Source: an uncultured Flavobacteriales bacterium
Lineage (GTDB): Bacteria > Bacteroidota > Bacteroidia > Flavobacteriales > Crocinitomicaceae
Reading direction: 5' to 3'
Assembly: GCA_946479125.1 (NCBI GenBank)
Contig: CAMLET010000026.1
Span: forward strand, 1 to 13,716
Length of the DNA: 13,716 nucleotides
Below, one piece after another: positions 1 to 5,092 of the stretch. The position numbers were made by a program, and so were the translations under genes. Numbering within the stretch: position 1 is the first letter of the stretch; each line of letters begins with the position of its first letter. The notes below the pieces were generated by a model that was not told where the DNA came from, made no database searches, and was given only the letters and a program-made list of their open reading frames with translations.

Positions 1-675
1 GTATTGACACTTTTAGTTGGATGGTTGCTGGGTAAATGGTTGAAGATTGACAAAAAGATCTCGTACCTGATTTCCAGCGGAACTTCTATTTGTGGTGGAA
101 GTGCAATTGCAGCTGTTTCGCCACTGATTAAAGCTGATGAGAAGCAAATGAGCGTGGCACTTGGAACCATCTTTATTTTGAATTCCGTTGCACTTTTGAT
201 CTTTCCCGTAATTGGAAAATGGCTGCATTTATCACAGGCCGATTTCGGGCTTTGGTGTGCAATAGCAATTCACGACACTAGTTCGGTAGTTGGCGCAGCT
301 TCAAAATATGGAGAAGAGGCACTTCAAATTGCTACAACAATTAAATTAGAGCGAGCGCTTTGGATCATTCCACTTTCTATTTTGACAATGATGTTCTCAA
401 AAGCGGATGGAAAGAAACTTCGAATTCCATATTTCATTGGCTTTTTCATAGTGGCAATGATAATTAGTACCAATTTCCCGCAATTCAAAGACGGTTATGA
501 CGTATTAGTGATGATTGCGAAAAAAGGATTGACTATTACCTTATTCCTTATTGGTGCAGGATTATCGATGAAAAACATAAAGGCTGTGGGATTCAAACCA
601 TTACTTCAGGGAATTGGACTTTGGATCTTTATCAGTGTAATTTCCATCTCCGTTATTCTATTTGTTAACAATTAG
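1..675 (+). CDS. YeiH/UPF0324-family membrane transporter (putative sulfate exporter), C-terminal part
   Basis: Partial gene: the frame is open at base 1, so the TTG at position 4 is not the start. About 224 residues are visible; the family is usually about 330, so roughly 100 N-terminal residues lie outside. The family motif SGTSICGGSAIAA is at visible residues 26-38. A second conserved stretch, AIHDTSSVVGAA, is at 89-100. Hydrophobic segments lie at about 1-14, 52-72, 117-132, 143-158, 176-189 and 201-221, as expected for an inner-membrane carrier. Members are annotated as putative sulfate exporters, but biochemical proof is thin, so the substrate is inferred. The next gene downstream on the same strand is a persulfide dioxygenase-rhodanese 93 nt away, which fits a role in moving sulfite, sulfate or another sulfur anion. 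Family assignment is strong; substrate is uncertain. Confidence 0.88.
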   Translation, partial: VLTLLVGWLLGKWLKIDKKISYLISSGTSICGGSAIAAVSPLIKADEKQMSVALGTIFILNSVALLIFPVIGKWLHLSQADFGLWCAIAIHDTSSVVGAASKYGEEALQIATTIKLERALWIIPLSILTMMFSKADGKKLRIPYFIGFFIVAMIISTNFPQFKDGYDVLVMIAKKGLTITLFLIGAGLSMKNIKAVGFKPLLQGIGLWIFISVISISVILFVNN

Positions 676-706
676 GGGAGCAATAATTAATTGATTTTTG
701 GTTGAA

Positions 707-734
707 TTTGAGCCTGAAATAAAGCTTAACTTTA
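707..734 (+). promoter_or_regulatory. candidate Bacteroidota promoter for the persulfide dioxygenase-rhodanese gene
   Basis: TAACTTTA at 727-734 matches 7 of 8 positions of the TAnnTTTG -7 box. TTTG at 707-710 lies 16 nt upstream as a possible -33 element, slightly closer than usual. A start near 738 would give a leader of about 30 nt. AT-rich DNA gives chance matches, so this is tentative. Confidence 0.3.
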
Positions 735-740
735 CAACAC

Positions 741-756
741 TATTCGACATCGAATA
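741..756. promoter_or_regulatory. 16-bp inverted repeat, possible operator
   Basis: TATTCGACATCGAATA is two perfect 7-bp arms separated by CA. It lies just after the candidate transcription start and 12 nt before the ATG of the persulfide dioxygenase gene, where a repressor dimer could block transcription. It also could fold as RNA only poorly because the loop is 2 nt. The binding protein is unknown, and no regulator gene is visible in the window. Confidence 0.35.
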
Positions 757-768
757 TATAATAGAGAC

Positions 769-2178
769 ATGAAAATAGAACAAATTTATACAGGATGTTT
801 GGCGCAAGGAGCTTACTATATTACTTCTGGTAATGAAGCTGCTATCATAGATCCATTAAGAGAAATTGGTCCTTACATTGAACGTGCAGAGCGCGATGGT
901 GTGAAGATCAAATACATTTTTGAAACGCATTTTCACGCAGATTTTGTTTCTGGTCATGTTGACCTGGCAAAAGCAACTGGTGCAACAATCGTTTATGGTC
1001 CGAATGCTACAACGGCTTTCGAAGCACATATCGCAACAGATGGTGAATTGTTGAAACTGGGAAATGCAACTTTCAAAGTTTTGCATACTCCGGGACATAC
1101 AATGGAAAGTACATGTTACTTGTTGCAAGATGAAAATGGAAAAGATACTGCCGTTTTCTCCGGTGACACATTGTTTATTGGTGATGTAGGTCGACCAGAT
1201 CTAGCTCAAAAATCAGCAACAATGACTCAGGAACAATTGGCAGCAACGCTGTTCAATTCACTTCGCACAAAGATCATGACATTGGCTGATGACGTTACTG
1301 TTTATCCTGCTCACGGAGCAGGAAGCGCTTGTGGTAAGAACATGAGTAAAGAAACGGTAAGTACAATCGGTGAGCAAAAAGCAATGAATTATGCTTTACG
1401 CGCTGATATGACGGAAGCTGAATTTGTACACGAAGTAACAGACGGTTTATTGCCCCCTCCGGGATATTTCGGAATGAACGTAGCAATGAATAAAAATGGC
1501 TCAGATTCAATCACAGAAGTAATGAAGCGCGGAATGAATGCGTTGGATCCAGCATCTTTTGAAGCCGCGGCTAATGAAACTGGTGCTGTAATGTTGGATA
1601 CGCGCAAAGCTGCTGATTTCGCAAAAGGATTTATTCCAAATTCAATCAGTATTGGTTTGGAAGGAACATTTGCTCCTTGGGTTGGTGCTTTATTGCCTGA
1701 TGTGAAACAAGAGATTCTCCTGATTACTGAACCAGGAATGGAAGAAGAAACGGTTAAACGTTTGGCTCGTGTCGGTTACGATCATGTTATTGGTTACTTG
1801 AAAGGCGGAGTGGATGCCTGGAAAAACTATTCAAGCGAATGGGATTCTATTGAACGTATTTCAGCTGATGAATTTGCGAAAGCCTACGAAAGTAAACCAA
1901 TCGTTATTGATGTGCGCAAACCTGGAGAATACAGCGCTGATCATGTTGCTGATGCTCAAAGTCTTCCGTTAGATTTCTTAAACAATCAGTTGCACGAATT
2001 ACCGAAAGATCAACCGTTCATTTTGCATTGTCAAAGTGGTTACCGAAGCATTATTGCAGCATCCATTTTGAAAGCGCGTGGTTGGGATAATTTCAAGGAA
2101 GTTGAAGGTGGTTACAAAGCCATTTCAGAAACGAATGTTCCAAGAACAGATTTCGTTTGCCCTAGCACACAAAAATAA
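769..2178 (+). CDS. persulfide dioxygenase-rhodanese fusion (CstB-like MBL-fold protein)
   Basis: A 469-residue, probably cytoplasmic enzyme. The metallo-beta-lactamase domain (about 1-250) has HFHADF at 54-59, HTPGH ending at H110, FSGD with D133, and H182. By analogy with ETHE1 and CstB, H54, H110 and D133 would bind one Fe(II). F59 replaces the usual second-metal histidine, as in CstB. The persulfide dioxygenase reaction oxidises glutathione or other low-molecular-weight persulfide to sulfite. A first rhodanese domain (about 262-355) has no cysteine at its loop (around 320-325) and is a pseudo-rhodanese. The second (about 363-462) has CQSGYRS with C421 as sulfur carrier. This order matches CstB, which couples persulfide oxidation to thiosulfate formation. 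The upstream transporter gene supports sulfur detoxification. The ATG at 769 starts directly before the conserved N-terminal strand. Physiological substrate is inferred. Confidence 0.92.
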   Translation: MKIEQIYTGCLAQGAYYITSGNEAAIIDPLREIGPYIERAERDGVKIKYIFETHFHADFVSGHVDLAKATGATIVYGPNATTAFEAHIATDGELLKLGNATFKVLHTPGHTMESTCYLLQDENGKDTAVFSGDTLFIGDVGRPDLAQKSATMTQEQLAATLFNSLRTKIMTLADDVTVYPAHGAGSACGKNMSKETVSTIGEQKAMNYALRADMTEAEFVHEVTDGLLPPPGYFGMNVAMNKNGSDSITEVMKRGMNALDPASFEAAANETGAVMLDTRKAADFAKGFIPNSISIGLEGTFAPWVGALLPDVKQEILLITEPGMEEETVKRLARVGYDHVIGYLKGGVDAWKNYSSEWDSIERISADEFAKAYESKPIVIDVRKPGEYSADHVADAQSLPLDFLNNQLHELPKDQPFILHCQSGYRSIIAASILKARGWDNFKEVEGGYKAISETNVPRTDFVCPSTQK

Positions 2179-2248
2179 TTATGAGTTAGAAGTGACGAGT
2201 TATGAGTGAATTAAAACAACTCATAACTCGTAATTCTTCACTCGTAAC
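2178..2248. repeat. inverted array of 7-nt units between convergent genes (hairpin, possible bidirectional terminator)
   Basis: Starting on the last base of the upstream stop codon, four head-to-tail heptads (ATTATGA, then units like GTTAGAA and GTTATGA) run to 2205. After a short spacer, four heptads in the complementary orientation (such as TCATAAC and TCGTAAT) run from 2221 to 2248, ending on the stop codon of the facing gene. The core is a perfect 13-bp stem, 2195-2207 with 2219-2231, and an 11-nt loop. No T-run follows on either strand, so it is not a textbook intrinsic terminator, but its placement between converging genes suits transcript ending. Confidence 0.75.
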
Positions 2249-3165
2249 TAATAGTTTACGTGTCGTTCCTTCTTATCGTCGTAGATATCATCTAAAGTGA
2301 CCAAAATTCCTGTTTCTTCTACATCACCAAATTCATGGTTTACAGCAGTTCCAAAGGTTTTCATGGTTGGAGATAAATTCATGTAGATATTGACCAACGG
2401 TGGAATATTTTCTCCACGAGCACGAACATATGTATTCAGTACTTTGAAACCGTCTTTAAACTCTAAGCCTTTCAACTGTTCTTCAACATAACTTCTGTCA
2501 TAATCTTGTTGAAGTGGAGTAAAGGGTTTCATCAAATTCTCGTTATCCGGAAAGTAATGATGCATGAAATGTAACAGGAAATCTCTTGATTCTCTGTCGT
2601 AATTCGGGTACATAGTCACTTTTCCAAAGAAATACTTGATGTCCTTATAAGTTCTGGCCAAAGCGCCCAATCCATCCCAAATATTATCTAAAGCGTAAAG
2701 TCCTTTTCTTGGATTTACCGTTGGTTGGAAATTCGGCTGAACCCAGCTTCTTCCTAATTCTATCGTTTTTGGCAAATATTCTTTCACAAATTTCTCTGTG
2801 AATTCGAAATAATGAGCTGTTGAAAGTTGAATGTTCGTTGGAGACAGAATGGCTTTCTCACAGCAGATAAAACGATATCCGCCAATAATCTCTCTGTCTT
2901 CCGGCGACCAAACGATTAATTGTTCGTAGCACAATTCGTCTGTATCAAATTCATCAAGATCAAGCGCTAATCCCGTTCCACCACCAGCAGCACGAAAAGT
3001 AACTTCTCTCAAACGGCCAATTTCTTTAACAACGTTTGGAGCGTTGTGTTGATTTAAAATGTAGATTTCATTTTCACCTTTGCGCGTAATACGTACCAAT
3101 CCCGCGTTTTTCATTTCGCGTTCAAGTATATCTCTGTCAATTGGATCTATGATAGGTTCCATCAT
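2248..3165 (-). CDS. GNAT-like N-acyltransferase (hemolysin/OlsB/GlsB-type), likely aminolipid synthesis
   Basis: A 305-residue soluble protein of the acyl-ACP/CoA-dependent acyltransferase group often labelled hemolysin or PF13444-like. Visible blocks are RLREVTFR at 51-58, GGYRF at 95-99, FTEKF at 122-126, ELGRSWV at 137-143 and PPLVNIYMNLSPTMKTFG near 255-272, in the order expected for OlsB-like enzymes. Relatives (OlsB, GlsB, and the bifunctional OlsF) N-acylate an amino acid such as ornithine or glycine with a 3-hydroxy fatty acid. The start ATG overlaps the stop of the upstream PlsC-like gene by 4 nt (ATGA), which points to translational coupling. A second Met follows at once, so the start could shift by one codon. 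The amino acid acceptor cannot be read from sequence. Family call is strong; aminolipid role is inferred from the pairing. Confidence 0.85.
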   Translation of the reverse strand: MMEPIIDPIDRDILEREMKNAGLVRITRKGENEIYILNQHNAPNVVKEIGRLREVTFRAAGGGTGLALDLDEFDTDELCYEQLIVWSPEDREIIGGYRFICCEKAILSPTNIQLSTAHYFEFTEKFVKEYLPKTIELGRSWVQPNFQPTVNPRKGLYALDNIWDGLGALARTYKDIKYFFGKVTMYPNYDRESRDFLLHFMHHYFPDNENLMKPFTPLQQDYDRSYVEEQLKGLEFKDGFKVLNTYVRARGENIPPLVNIYMNLSPTMKTFGTAVNHEFGDVEETGILVTLDDIYDDKKERHVNY

Positions 3166-4031
3166 TGTTCGTTTTCATTTTTGTATTGCGACCCGCCTTG
3201 ATCAAGAATCGTGCTGTTTTTAGGCAGGTTAATCACATGTTCTTGCATCCAGCGAGCAGCTTCTTTATCGTTCTTGAATTTGTTTAATTCTTCTGTACTA
3301 ATTGGTTCACCAACGGTAAATACGATATGTTGATTCCGTTGTTTGAACAGCTCATCTGAAAGATACAACATTTCTATGTTTGCCTTCAAGCCAAGAAATT
3401 TTCTGAAATTCGAAAGGCGATAAAAGAAATTCGAAAGCCTTCCTTCAATATGCACTGGAAGAATGGTCTGGTTATTTGCTTTTGATTGTTTGATGAATGT
3501 TTTCTTCCACTCCAAATCACGAATTACACCTTTTGTTCTTCGGCTTACTAAGCCAGCTGGAAAAATACCAATTAAATTATCTGAAGCAAACAATTCATTA
3601 ACCATTTTCAAACTGGAACCCTTCGTTTTTCCACTTTTGTTTACACCAACAAAAATCCCTTTTAAGGGTTCAAGGTTCAATAAAAGGTCGTTTACAATAA
3701 ACTTGATGTCTGTCCTGTGATTCCGTAAGGCATCTATGAGAATAATAGCGTCCATTCCACCAAGTGGGTGATTCATTGCTAAAACACATTTCCCTTCTTT
3801 TGGAATACGCTCAAGACCTTTTATCTCGTAAGTGATATTCAGGTATTTCACCACATCGGCGCAAAATTCCTGGTTTTTTGAATTGTGGTGTGTTTTAATG
3901 AAGTTATTTATTTCATCCTGATGAACTATACGTTCAATATAACGAATGATGAATCCCGGAATCCACTTGTATAATCGCGGACTACGGCTTGAAATAATCT
4001 TCCGAACGTTTATGAAATCCTTTTCTTCCAC
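3162..4031 (-). CDS. PlsC-type lysophospholipid/O-acyltransferase family protein, partner of the GNAT-like gene
   Basis: A 289-residue glycerolipid acyltransferase-fold protein. Motif I is NHPLGGMD at 87-94, giving H88 and D94 with five residues between them, one more than the standard HX4D. Motif III is GIFPAG at 155-160, and a motif IV-like LPVHIEG sits at 191-197. It would transfer an acyl chain at the inner membrane. With the overlapping GNAT-like gene it resembles GlsA/OlsA, which add the O-linked acyl chain to a lyso-aminolipid; ordinary lysophosphatidate acyltransferase is the alternative. The start is GTG at 4031. An in-frame TGA lies at 4037-4035, and no ATG, GTG or TTG follows before the conserved region, so GTG is the only reasonable choice. 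A candidate -7 box ends only 4 nt before it. Confidence 0.85.
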   Translation of the reverse strand: MEEKDFINVRKIISSRSPRLYKWIPGFIIRYIERIVHQDEINNFIKTHHNSKNQEFCADVVKYLNITYEIKGLERIPKEGKCVLAMNHPLGGMDAIILIDALRNHRTDIKFIVNDLLLNLEPLKGIFVGVNKSGKTKGSSLKMVNELFASDNLIGIFPAGLVSRRTKGVIRDLEWKKTFIKQSKANNQTILPVHIEGRLSNFFYRLSNFRKFLGLKANIEMLYLSDELFKQRNQHIVFTVGEPISTEELNKFKNDKEAARWMQEHVINLPKNSTILDQGGSQYKNENEQ

Positions 4032-4035
4032 AAGT

Positions 4036-4068
4036 CAAAATTACTAATAACCAATGACCAATTACAAA
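4036..4068 (-). promoter_or_regulatory. candidate promoter for the acyltransferase pair, possibly giving a leaderless transcript
   Basis: On the minus strand, TAATTTTG at 4043-4036 is a perfect TAnnTTTG box. TTTG at 4068-4065 lies 21 nt upstream, within the range for Bacteroidota -33 elements. Transcription would start near 4032-4029, on or beside the GTG start codon at 4031. The boxes lie inside the heptad repeat array, so chance is a real alternative. Confidence 0.35.
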
Positions 4069-4121
4069 TTGCTAATTACGAATTATGAACCATTTGTAAT
4101 TAGTAATTTGTCGTTTGTAAT
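4040..4121. repeat. inverted array of 7-nt units (ATTACNA family) with long imperfect hairpin
   Basis: Seven uninterrupted heptads close to ATTACNA (for example ATTACTA, ATTACAA, ATTACGA, ATTATGA) occupy 4040-4088. A 5-nt spacer follows, then four complementary heptads (TTGTAAT, TAGTAAT, a diverged unit, TTGTAAT) at 4094-4121. The last unit ends on the first base of the facing DUF4249 stop triplet. Arms 4060-4085 and 4097-4122 pair at 21 of 26 positions. The unit matches that of the array at 2178-2248. It lies between two minus-strand genes, so it may end the receptor/DUF4249 transcript. Confidence 0.75.
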
Positions 4122-5092
4122 TATTCGACGCAGTAAAGTGTATCAAAACTAGGAGAGAAGCCCGCCCAAACTCCAATTGCTCCGCCTGTTATATTGGTTG
4201 GAATAAACGTAGGACTGGCAAAAGGATTTCCATTGGTTTGCAGCTGTAAATACTTCTTTTCGAAATAATCATAAACGTTTGGAGACAGCTTCGAAAGCTT
4301 TATGACAACAGAATCTCCCATTTTGTAATAACCTCGGTTCTGATCTTCAACATCTTCATCTTCGTCCCATGACATTGGATTTTCGTAGCCAAAATCAAAC
4401 GTTTGACCATTGATAAACTCATCGTCGAAAACCGGACTATATGTCTTAGTAAAGTTGGCGTCTTTTGGAGAACCATTAACCATATTGATTTGCTTCACTT
4501 CCCACATATATGCATCATATTGATTTCCAGGATCAGAAAGTCGTGCCCACGAAAAACCATAACCCGGATCTGGATCAGGATCTGGCTTCCAATAAACAGA
4601 ATCCAAAGCTGTTGGCTGTTCAATTTTAGTAGAAGAAGTGTATACTTTTCCTTCAAATTCTACCTTCAAAGAGTACGTTTTTCCAACTTCCCCCCAAATT
4701 GCTGTATTGAAAGTAGTGTAAGCGCATAAATGATAATTCGCTAATTCGTCTTCTGGAATACCAAATAATTCTGCGGCAATGGCTTCAGTTCCGGCTGGCA
4801 GATTGTCGGAACAAATCTCGTCTAGCACAACCGTATTCGTGCCATCAGAAACCGTTACTATTGCTCCCGACTGAAAACTGTTTAAGAAATTCTCCAGACT
4901 TGTTTCAGCATAAATATTCTGTGTTTTACTAATGAGAACAAGCGGAGGTTGACCAGTTTCAATTCTACCGTCAATCACCAGTTTTTGCTCGTAATCAGGA
5001 ATATCAATCTTTACTTCCTTCGTGCATGAAGAAAGTCCCAATCCAATTGCAATTGGGAAAATAAATGCTGCTATTAAAATTCGAAGTTCCAT
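4121..5092 (-). CDS. DUF4249-family lipoprotein, partner of TonB-dependent receptor
   Basis: A 323-residue protein with an N-terminal hydrophobic stretch and lipobox LSSC, so C23 would be lipidated after cleavage by signal peptidase II. It matches the DUF4249 pattern: a first beta strand such as KLVIDGRIETGQPPLVLISKTQ after the lipid anchor, a middle block GEVGKTYSLKVEFEGKVYTSST near 135-157, and a C-terminal GGAIGVWAGFSPS. It is likely attached to the outer membrane. The residues after the cysteine (TKE) are not a clear surface-export signal, so which face it is on is open. Acidic stretches (a DP repeat near 169-176 and DEDEDVED near 244-251) could bind cations or be flexible. The start overlaps the end of the receptor gene by 19 nt, which implies coupled expression. 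The biochemical role of the family is not known to me. Confidence 0.88.
   Translation of the reverse strand: MELRILIAAFIFPIAIGLGLSSCTKEVKIDIPDYEQKLVIDGRIETGQPPLVLISKTQNIYAETSLENFLNSFQSGAIVTVSDGTNTVVLDEICSDNLPAGTEAIAAELFGIPEDELANYHLCAYTTFNTAIWGEVGKTYSLKVEFEGKVYTSSTKIEQPTALDSVYWKPDPDPDPGYGFSWARLSDPGNQYDAYMWEVKQINMVNGSPKDANFTKTYSPVFDDEFINGQTFDFGYENPMSWDEDEDVEDQNRGYYKMGDSVVIKLSKLSPNVYDYFEKKYLQLQTNGNPFASPTFIPTNITGGAIGVWAGFSPSFDTLYCVE

Noticed and set aside
4..6. TTG as start of the YeiH-like gene
   Set aside because: The frame is open through base 1 and about 100 residues of the family are missing upstream, so the gene begins outside the window.
856..1128. 90-codon minus-strand ORF inside the persulfide dioxygenase gene
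   Set aside because: Antisense shadow of a conserved catalytic domain; the product is unusually Cys-rich and has no recognisable pattern.
1552..1833. Damage to the rhodanese domain lacking its active-site cysteine
   Set aside because: A cysteine-less first rhodanese domain is normal for CstB-like proteins; the second domain keeps C421.
2195..2231. Classical Rho-independent terminator
   Set aside because: The stem is AT-rich and no T-run follows on either strand; described as a repeat hairpin with possible terminator role instead.
4040..4121. CRISPR array
   Set aside because: Units are 7 nt without unique spacers, and no cas genes are nearby.
4403..4729. 108-codon plus-strand ORF inside the DUF4249 gene
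   Set aside because: It lies fully antisense to a well-supported gene and its product, with many scattered Arg and Ile residues, resembles no family.
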